Below, one piece after another: positions 44,860 to 53,067 of a stretch of DNA of 64,000 bases. The DNA is taken from contig CANMXJ010000010.1 in assembly GCA_947501805.1 (NCBI GenBank), positions 1-64,000 of the forward strand. Reading direction: 5' to 3'. The notes below the pieces were generated by a model. The model was not told the origin of the DNA. It searched no databases and saw only the letters and a program-made list of their open reading frames with translations. Source of the stretch: an uncultured Sulfitobacter sp. (GTDB lineage Bacteria > Pseudomonadota > Alphaproteobacteria > Rhodobacterales > Rhodobacteraceae). Within the stretch, counting starts at the first letter, position 1. Every line of letters starts with the position of its first letter. Position numbers and translations under genes: made by a program.

Positions 44860-45228
44860 GCCTGCCTGCTTTTTGTTGTGCTTATTGGCTCGATTTATCG
44901 AAATATCCCACAAAAAGCGGTTCCAAACCAGCCAATCGTGGCACCAAACATGGCGATTTCGCCTTATTTCAGCGCGGAAAATGAAGAATTCTATTTAACT
45001 CGCAGCATATTTCTCATTTTTATTAATATAAATCAAAGCGGTAACAAAAAAGTAGTCGGAATCCACCACGTAAATGAAAAAGTCACATTTGCCGCCAAAT
45101 TCACGCCCCAATCGCAGGTGTATATAGGGTCATACCAAGTCGAGCAGCAGCCAACTGAGAGAAACGGTTGCTACAGAGTTCGGCGGGGTTGGAAACTTAA
45201 ACTTATATGATCCTTGGAGGGACATACT
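44860..45228. other. Divergent control region of lytic transglycosylase and Flp pilin genes
   Basis: This 369-nt intergenic stretch is AT-rich around 44990-45040 (for example TTTTTATTAATATAAATC), as expected for a strong pilin promoter region, but I cannot fix -35/-10 boxes. No full CtrA site (TTAA-N7-TTAA) was seen. The pilin ribosome binding site TTGGAGGG lies at 45214-45221. No credible gene lies here. Confidence 0.5.
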
Positions 45229-45408
45229 ATGATGAACTTTATCAAAAACTTCCGCAAAGACGAAGACGGCGCAGTAACAGTTGACTGGGTAGTTTTGACA
45301 GCTGCCGTTGTTGGCCTGGCCGTAGCAGCCTACTCGTCCATCGAATCCGGCGCGTCTACCCTGACCGCCAACACAGGTACATTCCTGGACGGCCGCGACC
45401 CTAACTAA
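45229..45408 (+). CDS. Flp family type IVb pilin 1
   Basis: The 59-residue prepilin has a short basic leader (MMNFIKNFRKDEDG) cut after Gly and a hydrophobic segment AVTVDWVVLTAAVVGLAVAA, the Flp pilin layout. Position +5 and +6 of the mature form read Asp-Trp, where classical Flp pilins have Glu-Tyr. It would be processed by CpaA (55535-56029). ATG 45229 and 45232 are both possible; GGAGGG lies ten bases upstream. A hairpin follows before pilin 2. Confidence 0.9.
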   Translation: MMNFIKNFRKDEDGAVTVDWVVLTAAVVGLAVAAYSSIESGASTLTANTGTFLDGRDPN

Positions 45409-45439
45409 GTTTAGGACGCTAGCTTGATCTAGTGCTTTG

Positions 45440-45475
45440 GGGGTCACGTTCCACCTATCGGAGCGTGGCCCCTTT
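45440..45475 (+). terminator. Hairpin between pilin genes 1 and 2
   Basis: Positions 45440-45452 and 45460-45472 pair over 13 bp with two G-U pairs and a seven-base loop, followed by only three U. It is likely a 3' stabiliser or partial terminator after the first pilin. Confidence 0.6.
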
Positions 45476-45520
45476 GCCTTCAAGGCAAGATATTTTCACT
45501 CCCCATTGCGAGGGCCTAAT

Positions 45521-45703
45521 ATGATGACCAAATTCAAAAGCTTCCTGCAATCCGAAGACGGCGCAGTCACCGTGGACTGGGTTGTCCTGACTGCCGCGAT
45601 TGTTTCGCTGGCTGTGGTTGCGATTTTTGCGATCCAGGGCCCGACTGACGATGTGGGCGATGGTGTTGGCGATTATCTGACCAGCTATACACCCGGTAAC
45701 TGA
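45521..45703 (+). CDS. Flp family type IVb pilin 2
   Basis: The 60-residue prepilin is a paralogue of pilin 1. The leader MMTKFKSFLQSEDG is followed by the same AVTVDWVVLTAA start, again with Asp-Trp at +5/+6. Its C-terminal part differs (IQGPTDDVGDGVGDYLTSYT), so the two pilins would present different surfaces. The ribosome binding region GCGAGGGCC lies nearby. A strong terminator follows at 45725. Confidence 0.9.
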   Translation: MMTKFKSFLQSEDGAVTVDWVVLTAAIVSLAVVAIFAIQGPTDDVGDGVGDYLTSYTPGN

Positions 45704-45724
45704 CGCAAGCCGATGACATGAAGA

Positions 45725-45755
45725 AAACCGGCCCCCGTGGCCGGTTTCTTTGTTT
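45725..45755 (+). terminator. Terminator after pilin gene 2
   Basis: AAACCGGCC (45725-45733) and GGCCGGTTT (45739-45747) form a perfect 9-bp stem with a five-base loop, then CTTTGTTT. It separates the pilin transcripts from cpaB. Confidence 0.85.
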
Positions 45756-45913
45756 GCAATACAGGTGCAAACGCTTTTGGGCAAAAATGGGGCCCGCCGC
45801 AGCCTTTCCATCAGTGCGGCAAACAATAGCCACATTCGACAAGCATTGTTGATGTGAACAATGAGGCTTCGGGGACAAACCCCGAGCCCGATCAGTAGCA
45901 AGAGGTAAGAGAT

Positions 45914-46774
45914 ATGCGGATGGTATTTGGACTGGTCCTATTGGTGGGCATCGTGCTTGCTGGCGGGGCTGTATATCTAGCCAAGGATCGGATCGCGCAG
46001 TACCAATACGCGAACGCACAGGCTCAGGCCGCCTTGGCTAAAGTTGTCGCAACCGAGACAGTCTATGTGGCACAGGGTCCGTTGAAATACGGACAGAAAC
46101 TGACCAAAGAAGACGTCCGTGCTGTTGATTGGCCGGTGAACGCAATTCCCGAAGGTTCCTTCAAGGAGCTGACCGAGATTTTCCCAGAGAACACCGACGA
46201 ACTGCGCGTTGTTCTGCGCGTAATTGAAAAAGATGAAGCGATCCTTGCACTCAAGGTGACGGAACCTGGTGAAGATACCGGCCTGACATCACGTCTTGAG
46301 CGGGGGCAGCGCGCCTTTACCATCAAGGTCGACGTGAACAGCGGCGTTTCAGGCTTCCTGCGCCCTGGTGATACCGTTGACGTCTATTGGACTGGCCGGG
46401 TGAGTATCGGACGTGATGTGAATGACAAAGGCGATGTGACCAAACTGATCGAACCCGGCGTCAAGATCATCGCGATTGACCAAAGTGCAGGCGACAACCT
46501 TGACGAGGCGACGATCGCGCGCACCGTTACGGTTTCTGTCAGCCCGCAGCAGGTCGCAAGCTTTGCGCAGGCGCAATCAACCGGCACCCTTTCGCTGTCT
46601 CTTGTTGGTGCCGAAGACGACACTGTTGCCGACGCCATCGAAGTGGACCAGCGCAAACTTCTCGGCATCGAGTCACGTGAAGAAATTGCAGAAATCGAGC
46701 AGGAGAAGGTCTGTACCATTCGGACACGTCGCGGTGCCGAAGTTGTCGTCCTGCCCATCCCCTGTACGAATTAA
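45914..46774 (+). CDS. cpaB: Flp pilus assembly protein CpaB
   Basis: CpaB (RcpC) is a periplasmic/inner-membrane partner of the secretin. The 286-residue protein has an N-terminal helix (MRMVFGLVLLVGIVLAGGAVYLA), a SAF domain (about residues 50-115) and the RcpC domain with FLRPGDTVDVYWTGRV and TVTVSVSPQQVASFAQAQ. Cysteines near the end (KVCTIRTRR and PIPC) may pair. AAGAGGT precedes ATG 45914. It is followed by a 13-bp hairpin. Confidence 0.93.
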   Translation: MRMVFGLVLLVGIVLAGGAVYLAKDRIAQYQYANAQAQAALAKVVATETVYVAQGPLKYGQKLTKEDVRAVDWPVNAIPEGSFKELTEIFPENTDELRVVLRVIEKDEAILALKVTEPGEDTGLTSRLERGQRAFTIKVDVNSGVSGFLRPGDTVDVYWTGRVSIGRDVNDKGDVTKLIEPGVKIIAIDQSAGDNLDEATIARTVTVSVSPQQVASFAQAQSTGTLSLSLVGAEDDTVADAIEVDQRKLLGIESREEIAEIEQEKVCTIRTRRGAEVVVLPIPCTN

Positions 46775-46803
46775 GTCAAAAACTCTGGCAAAACCAGACA
46801 CTT

Positions 46804-46840
46804 GAAACAGCGCCGCACACTTGCGGCGCTGTTTCCGTTT
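46804..46840 (+). terminator. Hairpin between cpaB and cpaC
   Basis: GAAACAGCGCCGC (46804-46816) and GCGGCGCTGTTTC (46823-46835) form a perfect 13-bp stem with a six-base loop. The tail (CGTTTGAG) is poor in U, so it may work as a partial terminator or end protector. Confidence 0.7.
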
Positions 46841-46979
46841 GAGATTATGTTGCCATTAACCCACATAAACTGTTTCCCCGAACATGTTGATTCTTGCAAT
46901 AAAAATGAAACTAACGCAGAGTGATCCTAACGACGGGCGCTAAGACCCATCCCGAGGCGTGATCAAAAAGGCAGGTCAC

Positions 46980-48419
46980 ATGAAAATTGACAGATTCCTA
47001 AAAGCAGCCCTGCTGGGGCTGACATTGAGTGCCGTACCATTGGCAATATCCACACCGGCTCCGGCCTATGCGGATACTTTGCGAGTGGTCAAGAAAGGTA
47101 CCAATGCAACATTGAACGTCCCCATGAACAGGGCCGTTGTTGTTGAAAGCGACATCCCCTTTGCTGAGCTCAGCATTGCCAATCCTGGCATTGCCGATAT
47201 CTCATCCCTCTCGGATCGCACCATCTACGTGCTGGGCAAGTCGCCCGGACTGACCACGCTGACCCTGCTTGATGCAAGCGGCCAGTTGATCACGAACGTA
47301 AATGTACGCGTCGCGGCGGATGTAAGCGAATTCAAGGAGCGGCTGCGCCAGATCCTTCCGGGTGAAAAGATCGAAGTGCGCACGGCCAACGATGGCATCG
47401 TGCTTTCGGGCACAGTTTCATCGGTCCAGCGTTTGCAGCGTGCCCTTGATCTGGCGGAACGCTACGCACCAGAGCGCGTGTCCAACCTGATGGGCGTTGG
47501 TGGCATCCAACAAGTGATGATGAAGGTCCGTTTCGCTGAAATGCAGCGCAACGTGTCCAAATCTCTTAGTTCTTCGCTGTCTTTGAACGGTGTTGTTGGT
47601 GGCAGCACCGGTCTCAAGGCCGGTACAGGCACCACAAATATCGAAGCCGGCGTTGTCGGAGCGCTTGGCGGTTCCATTCCAGCGGCAAACCAGAATGCAG
47701 GCGCGGTTCTGTTCGGCTTTAACGCCGGATCAACCCAGGTTGGTCTGCTTTTGGAAGCTTTGGAGCAGAAGGGCGTTGTGCGCTTCCTTGCGGAACCCAA
47801 CCTAGTTGCATTGTCGGGGCAGGAAGCGCGTTTCCTTGCGGGTGGTGAATACCCCATTCCGGTTGCACAGGATGCGGGCCGGATTGCCGTTCAGTATAAA
47901 CCATTTGGTGTTGAACTTGCCTTTATTCCGCGTGTTGTGGGCAAAGACCTGATCAACCTCGAACTCAAGGCCTCCGTTTCCGCGATCGACCCAACCAATT
48001 CGATTGCTTTGGGCAACGGCATTGAAATCTCGGCCTTTACCCGCCGCGAGACATCTTCAACCGTCGAAATGCGTGACGGCGAAAGCTTTGCGATTGCCGG
48101 CCTGTTGACCGATGACTTCAAAGACAACTCCAGTCAGCTTCCCTGGGTCGGTGACGTGCCGATCCTTGGCGCGCTCTTCCGCTCTGCGGATTACCAGCGC
48201 AGCCAGACGGAACTGGTTATCATCGTGACGGCCCATCTGGTCACACCGACTCGGGGCGAAGCACTTGCTTTGCCAACAGATCGCATCAAGCCACCGACCG
48301 AAAAAGACCTCTTCCTGTTCGGCCGTACCGCTGAGGACACACGTGGTCCGCAGAAAGGTGCTGCAGGAGAGGTTGCCAAACAGGACTTTGACGGTTCATA
48401 TGGGTATGTACTGGACTAA
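46980..48419 (+). CDS. cpaC: Type II/III-family secretin CpaC (RcpA)
   Basis: CpaC forms the outer-membrane pore of the Tad system. The 479-residue precursor has a signal peptide (ending APAYA near residue 32), an N-terminal pilus-formation domain, a BON-like part (LRQILPGEKIEVRTANDGIVLSG), and the secretin core from about residue 160 to 430 with VRFLAEPNLVALSGQEARFL, GGEYPIPV and the closing VGDVPILGALFRSADYQRSQTELVI. ATG 46980 follows AAAGGCAGG. The Asp/Pro-rich tail is short. Confidence 0.95.
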   Translation: MKIDRFLKAALLGLTLSAVPLAISTPAPAYADTLRVVKKGTNATLNVPMNRAVVVESDIPFAELSIANPGIADISSLSDRTIYVLGKSPGLTTLTLLDASGQLITNVNVRVAADVSEFKERLRQILPGEKIEVRTANDGIVLSGTVSSVQRLQRALDLAERYAPERVSNLMGVGGIQQVMMKVRFAEMQRNVSKSLSSSLSLNGVVGGSTGLKAGTGTTNIEAGVVGALGGSIPAANQNAGAVLFGFNAGSTQVGLLLEALEQKGVVRFLAEPNLVALSGQEARFLAGGEYPIPVAQDAGRIAVQYKPFGVELAFIPRVVGKDLINLELKASVSAIDPTNSIALGNGIEISAFTRRETSSTVEMRDGESFAIAGLLTDDFKDNSSQLPWVGDVPILGALFRSADYQRSQTELVIIVTAHLVTPTRGEALALPTDRIKPPTEKDLFLFGRTAEDTRGPQKGAAGEVAKQDFDGSYGYVLD

Positions 48420-48423
48420 TCAG

Positions 48424-49098
48424 ATGAAAACCCACATGCGCACCAAACTCAAAATCGTCGGCATCACGGCCGGATTGGCGACTGTCCTTGGCTGTGCGCC
48501 AAGCTCGGACCCTGTATACACGCAGTTTTACCGTGAAGCTGGTGCGCTGACGGACACCGGGTCCTTTGGCAATGCCAACCTGAACAACCGTTTGGTGATG
48601 ACCGGCGAGCGTCAATACACCTTTGATCTGGCCAACAGATTCGCAGCCGAAGTCCCCTCTATGGTGACTTTCGCGTTTAATTCCGCTCGCTTGGACGGAA
48701 ATGCGCAAGCAGCCCTGCGTCAGCAAGCACAATGGATCAGACAATTCCCGGAGATTCGTTTCCGCGTCTATGGTCATACGGATGCAGTCGGGTCTAGCGG
48801 TTATAATCGTGGTTTGGGCAAGCGGCGTGCAAATGCTGTTGTCTCTTATCTTTCCACACTTGGAATCAGCCGCAGCCGTCTTGAGGCTGTGGTGTCTTAC
48901 GGTGAAACGCAGCCGTTGGTGGTTACGCAAGGCCGTGAACGTCGCAACCGTCGTACCGTAACGGAAGTGAGCGGTTTCGTGAAACGTCACCCAACCGTTC
49001 TGGACGGTCGCTATGCACAGATTATCTATCGTGACTACGTTGCGAGCGGGACTGCCAAGACCGGCCTGACCGAAACCGAGCTGGGCGAAGTTAACTAA
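48424..49098 (+). CDS. OmpA-family lipoprotein of the Tad cluster
   Basis: The 224-residue protein has a lipobox (TVLGCAP, Cys near residue 24) and an OmpA-like peptidoglycan-binding domain at about residues 85-190: VTFAFNSARLDGNAQAAL, the FRVYGHTDAVGSSGYNRGLGKRRA motif (positions about 112-135) and RRNRRT. It would anchor the Tad secretin complex to the outer membrane and peptidoglycan. It starts 4 nt after cpaC, which fits a role as a secretin partner. A weak hairpin follows at 49123. Confidence 0.9.
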   Translation: MKTHMRTKLKIVGITAGLATVLGCAPSSDPVYTQFYREAGALTDTGSFGNANLNNRLVMTGERQYTFDLANRFAAEVPSMVTFAFNSARLDGNAQAALRQQAQWIRQFPEIRFRVYGHTDAVGSSGYNRGLGKRRANAVVSYLSTLGISRSRLEAVVSYGETQPLVVTQGRERRNRRTVTEVSGFVKRHPTVLDGRYAQIIYRDYVASGTAKTGLTETELGEVN

Positions 49099-49122
49099 AC
49101 CTCCCCTCGCTACCCTGGACAA

Positions 49123-49153
49123 GATCGGGCGCGCCCTTGTGCTGCGCCTGATC
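49123..49153 (+). terminator. Weak hairpin after the OmpA-family gene
   Basis: GATCGGGCGC (49123-49132) and GCGCCTGATC (49144-49153) pair over 10 bp with one G-U pair; no U run follows. It may be an attenuator before cpaE, which has its own 265-nt leader. Confidence 0.4.
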
Positions 49154-49363
49154 AATCCCTTCCGATCCGAGTGATCGTTTCACAATACCCAACAATCGAA
49201 ACTTTTTGGCCCCAATCTCGCCCCAGTTGGCTGCGATATCCTCTCTCATAGGACAAATGTGTCTGCGCAAAATGCCAGGCACGGGTGAGGTCAAAGGGTG
49301 AAAATCTGCACACAAGATGCAGCATGCACCTTTGCCAAACCCTTGTGAGCAAAGGATTAGGCC

Positions 49364-50602
49364 ATGAGTAGCAGTATGCCACAACCCGAAGCAGCCCCAA
49401 TTGTGGCCTGCACCGTCAGCCGTGACGTACAAAACTTCGATTTGTTGATCGAAGACATGGAGGATGCCCTTGGCGAAAGCTGGGGTGATCTCGGATTTGC
49501 GGAGGCATTGGCATTTTTCGGCCAGCCCGAAGCGGAAGCGATGGAATTCATCGCGCTTGCCATGGACGAAACCGACGAGGACAATCTTGTCCTCATGACC
49601 GAAATCATCGGTCAGGCGAAATCGCGCGACATCAAGGTGATCTTGATCGCCGAAGATGTCACACCGGCGGCTCTTCATTCCCTGCTGCGCAAAGGTGCAG
49701 ACGAATTTGTGCCCTACCCCTTGCCCGAAGGTGAATTGGCCCAAGCCATTGAGCGCGTGCGCAAAAAGGACGAGGCCCCTGCCCCCGAAGCTGTCAACGC
49801 ACCACAACTCAAGGCCGGTGCACAGAAAGACGGTGCATTGATCGTTGTTCATGGTCTCGCGGGTGGCACCGGGTCCACAACCATGGCTGTGAATTTGGCT
49901 TGGGAACTTGCCAACGTGACCAAGGACAATCCGCCCTCTGTCTGCCTGCTTGATCTCGACTTGCAGTTCGGTTCGGTTGCGACGTTCCTTGATCTGCCCC
50001 GGCGCGAGGTGGTCTATGAAATGTTGTCCGAGACAGAGAATATGGATGAGGAAATCTTTGGTCAGGCTCTGCTGACCTATGAAGAGCGTCTTCAAGTTCT
50101 GACAGCCCCGGCAGACATGTTGCCGTTGGACCTTATCAATTCCGAAGATGTGAACCGCATTCTGGATATGGCGTGCAACCAGTTCGACTACGTGATTGTC
50201 GATATGCCCTCGACCCTTGTTCAATGGTCCGAAGCGGTGCTGAACAAAGCGCATGTGTATTTCGCGATGCTTGAACTCGATATGCGCTGTGCGCAGAACG
50301 CCTTGCGCTTCAAACGCGCTTTGCAGGCCGAGGATCTGCCGGTTGAAAAGATGCGCTATGTGCTGAACCGCGCCCCGAAGTTCACGGATCTCAGCGCCAA
50401 GAGCCGGGTCAAGCGGATGGCGGAATCGCTGGGCATCTCCATTGACCTGCAATTGCCGGACGGTGGCAAGCCGATTACGCAAGCCAACGATCACGGCATG
50501 CCGCTGGCCAATTCAGCCGCAAAAAGTCCGCTGCGCAAGGAATTGATGAAACTTGCCGCGTCGATCCATGACCTCAAGGGCGACCAAGCCGAAGCAGCCT
50601 GA
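49364..50602 (+). CDS. cpaE: Pilus assembly protein CpaE (MinD-like)
   Basis: CpaE (TadZ) localises the Tad machine. The 412-residue protein has an N-terminal receiver-like domain (about residues 15-125, ending VPYPLPEGELAQAIERV) without the standard phospho-acceptor pattern I would expect. A ParA/MinD-type domain follows from residue 160. Its P-loop reads HGLAGGTGSTTMAVNLAWEL: the usual KGGVGKT lysines are both missing. The Walker B-like VCLLDLDLQFGS and VIVDMPS segments are kept. ATG 49364 follows AAAGGATT. Confidence 0.92.
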   Translation: MSSSMPQPEAAPIVACTVSRDVQNFDLLIEDMEDALGESWGDLGFAEALAFFGQPEAEAMEFIALAMDETDEDNLVLMTEIIGQAKSRDIKVILIAEDVTPAALHSLLRKGADEFVPYPLPEGELAQAIERVRKKDEAPAPEAVNAPQLKAGAQKDGALIVVHGLAGGTGSTTMAVNLAWELANVTKDNPPSVCLLDLDLQFGSVATFLDLPRREVVYEMLSETENMDEEIFGQALLTYEERLQVLTAPADMLPLDLINSEDVNRILDMACNQFDYVIVDMPSTLVQWSEAVLNKAHVYFAMLELDMRCAQNALRFKRALQAEDLPVEKMRYVLNRAPKFTDLSAKSRVKRMAESLGISIDLQLPDGGKPITQANDHGMPLANSAAKSPLRKELMKLAASIHDLKGDQAEAA

Positions 50603-50624
50603 TCCCTGATTGAAAGAAACGCAC

Positions 50625-52055
50625 ATGTTTTCCAAGTATAAAAAGACAGACGCCAAGGCTGCCAAGGCCCCCGCCGAGGTGATTGATAACGTCACCGCGT
50701 TCGAAGAGAAAAAACCTGCAGCAAGCATGCGCAAGGCGCTGAAGCCAGCAGCCGCAGCACCGGTGGACAAAGAGCTCAAGCGCAAGCAACGGATGTCTGA
50801 CATCAAGTTGGAATTGCACCGTGCGCTTCTTGATAACCTGAACCTTGCGGCGCTTGAGAAAGCGACAGAAGCGGACTTGCGGCAAGAGATCAACGAAATC
50901 TCGGCCGAGATTCTCGCGGAGAAGGCCATTGTGCTGAACCGCGAAGATCGCATGACACTGAATGCGGAACTCTACGACGAGGTCACGGGCCTTGGCCCAC
51001 TTGAGACCTTGCTCAAGGATGAAACGGTCAACGATATTCTGGTGAACGGCCCACAACAGATCTTTGTGGAACGGGACGGCAAGCTGGAACTAACGGATGT
51101 TACATTCAAAGACGAACGCCACCTGCTGCGCATCATCGACAAAATCGTATCCGCTGTGGGTCGCCGCGTGGACGAGAGCAACCCTTACGTTGACGCCCGT
51201 TTGCAAGACGGCTCACGTTTCAACGCCATGGTGCCACCGGTTGCGGTGGACGGATCGCTGGTTTCCATTCGTAAATTCAAGAAAGACAAACTTGGCATTG
51301 ATGACCTCGTGAACTTCGGTGCTTTCACCGAAGAGATGGCCGCCTATCTGCAAGCCGCCGTTGCCACACGTCTGAACATCATTGTGTCGGGTGGTACGGG
51401 TTCCGGTAAAACAACTACGCTTAACGCGTTGTCCTCTTTTATCGACAACGCCGAACGTATCCTGACAATCGAGGATACGGCGGAACTCCAGTTGCAACAG
51501 ACCCATGTGGGCCGGATGGAAAGCCGCCCGCCCAACGTGGAAGGCAAAGGCGAGGTATCCCCGCGCGACTGTTTGAAGAACGCCCTGCGTATGCGTCCTG
51601 ACCGGATCATTGTGGGTGAAACCCGTGGCGAAGAAGTTATCGACATGTTGCAGGCGATGAACACCGGCCACGACGGCTCCATGACCACAATCCACGCCAA
51701 CAGCGCGCGCGATGGTGTTTCACGTCTGGAAAACATGATCGCGATGGCGGGTATCGAAATGCCGCTCAAGGCCGTGCGCTCGCAGGTATCTTCAGCTGTG
51801 AACCTGATCGTGCAGGCCTCGCGTCTACAGGACGGTTCGCGCCGCATGACGTCGATCACCGAAATCACCGGCATGGAAGGTGACGTGATCTCAATGCAGG
51901 AAATCTTTCGCTACCAGCGTGTCGGCCTGACACCTGAAAACAAGATTATCGGCCATTTCACGGCCACGGGGGTACGCAGCCACTACGCGGAACGCTTCCG
52001 CATGTGGGGCTATGATCTGCCAGCCTCCATCTACGAGCCCATCGCAGCAGAGTAA
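50625..52055 (+). CDS. cpaF: Tad pilus secretion ATPase CpaF (TadA)
   Basis: CpaF is the hexameric ATPase that drives pilin export and retraction. The 476-residue protein has a variable Lys/Ala-rich N-terminus (residues 1-60), the all-alpha domain, then Walker [14 protein letters not shown] near residue 262, the Asp box [12 protein letters not shown], Walker B with [16 protein letters not shown] and the His box [12 protein letters not shown]. All catalytic residues are present. It starts 22 nt after cpaE. Confidence 0.97.
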   Translation: MFSKYKKTDAKAAKAPAEVIDNVTAFEEKKPAASMRKALKPAAAAPVDKELKRKQRMSDIKLELHRALLDNLNLAALEKATEADLRQEINEISAEILAEKAIVLNREDRMTLNAELYDEVTGLGPLETLLKDETVNDILVNGPQQIFVERDGKLELTDVTFKDERHLLRIIDKIVSAVGRRVDESNPYVDARLQDGSRFNAMVPPVAVDGSLVSIRKFKKDKLGIDDLVNFGAFTEEMAAYLQAAVATRLNIIVSGGTGSGKTTTLNALSSFIDNAERILTIEDTAELQLQQTHVGRMESRPPNVEGKGEVSPRDCLKNALRMRPDRIIVGETRGEEVIDMLQAMNTGHDGSMTTIHANSARDGVSRLENMIAMAGIEMPLKAVRSQVSSAVNLIVQASRLQDGSRRMTSITEITGMEGDVISMQEIFRYQRVGLTPENKIIGHFTATGVRSHYAERFRMWGYDLPASIYEPIAAE

Positions 52056-52094
52056 TTCAACGGATGCGCTTCTGGCGCAATAAGGAACAAGGCA

Positions 52095-53057
52095 ATGTCA
52101 GCAGAACCTATTATCTATGGCCTGATTTTCGTCGGCGTACTGGTGCTGGTCGAAGGTCTCTATCTGGTGGTCTTTGGTAAATCCATCAGCCTCAACAGCC
52201 GCGTGAACCGTCGCCTTGAGTTGCTTGAAAAAGGCACGCGCCGCGAAGAGGTGCTCGACAAGCTGCGCAAGGAAATGCAGCAGCATATGGATGCGAAGAC
52301 CATTCCGCTATATTCCTTGTTGTCAGAAAAGGCGCAGCGCGCGGCGATTGCGTTTACACCTCAGCAACTCATCATGTTGATGGGTGCTTTGGCTGCAATT
52401 GCGTTTCTGGGACTTACCATCGGCACTGAAACCGAGGTCGCGGTGCGCGCTTTGATGTCAGTCGGCATCGGTATCGGCGCGGTGTTTTTCTGGGTTTCGG
52501 CCAAGGCGAATAAACGCATGGGAATGATCGAAGAACAACTGCCCGATGCTGTTGAACTGATGGTGCGTTCCTTGCGTGTGGGTCATCCGTTCACAAACGC
52601 CATTTCCATCGTGTCCAAGGAAATCCAGGATCCATTGGCATCCGAATTCGGTGTCATCTCGGACGAGGCCGCCTACGGTCGTGACGTTGGTGAGGCGCTC
52701 AAGGATATGGCTGAACGTCTGGACATGCAGGATCTCCGCTTCCTTGCTGTTGCGGTTACGATCCAGCAGCAATCCGGTGGTAACCTTGCGGAAATTCTGG
52801 CCGGTCTCGCCAAGGTGATCCGCGCGCGTTTCCGTTTGTTCCGCAGGGTCAAGGCGATCACGGCCGAAGCGAAATGGTCAGGCAAGTTCCTGTCCGCCTT
52901 CCCGATTGTCGCACTGATCGTCATCAACGTAAGTGACCCTAACTATTACGACGAAGTCATGGAGCACCCCTACTTCATTCCGGCTTGTTTCCTTGTGGGT
53001 ATTTTCCTTGCGGTGAACCTCTATGTGATGCGCGTTCTAACCGACATTAAAGTGTGA
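52095..53057 (+). CDS. tadB: Tad pilus inner-membrane protein TadB
   Basis: TadB is one half of the inner-membrane platform on which CpaF works. The 320-residue protein has an N-terminal helix, a cytoplasmic linker, paired helices around residues 90-135, the type II secretion F domain (GMIEEQLPDAVELMVRSLRVGHP onward, residues about 145-275) and a C-terminal helix pair. It follows cpaF by 39 nt and tadC by 10 nt, in one transcription unit. Confidence 0.93.
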   Translation: MSAEPIIYGLIFVGVLVLVEGLYLVVFGKSISLNSRVNRRLELLEKGTRREEVLDKLRKEMQQHMDAKTIPLYSLLSEKAQRAAIAFTPQQLIMLMGALAAIAFLGLTIGTETEVAVRALMSVGIGIGAVFFWVSAKANKRMGMIEEQLPDAVELMVRSLRVGHPFTNAISIVSKEIQDPLASEFGVISDEAAYGRDVGEALKDMAERLDMQDLRFLAVAVTIQQQSGGNLAEILAGLAKVIRARFRLFRRVKAITAEAKWSGKFLSAFPIVALIVINVSDPNYYDEVMEHPYFIPACFLVGIFLAVNLYVMRVLTDIKV

Positions 53058-53067
53058 GGGGATTGTC

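Noticed and set aside
44935-44960. A possible sigma-54 promoter (TGGCAC near 44938) before the pilin genes
   Set aside because: The downstream part reads ATGGC where TTGC[AT] is needed at the correct spacing, so the match is not acceptable.
46845-46875. A possible CtrA site before cpaC (TTAACCCACATAAAC)
   Set aside because: The second half-site is TAAA at the wrong spacing; it does not fit TTAA-N7-TTAA.
49091-50494. A 467-codon open frame on the minus strand opposite cpaE
   Set aside because: It is a shadow of cpaE, which shows clear MinD-like family motifs, a ribosome binding site and operon context. The antisense product is rich in His, Gln, Cys and Arg and matches no family I know.
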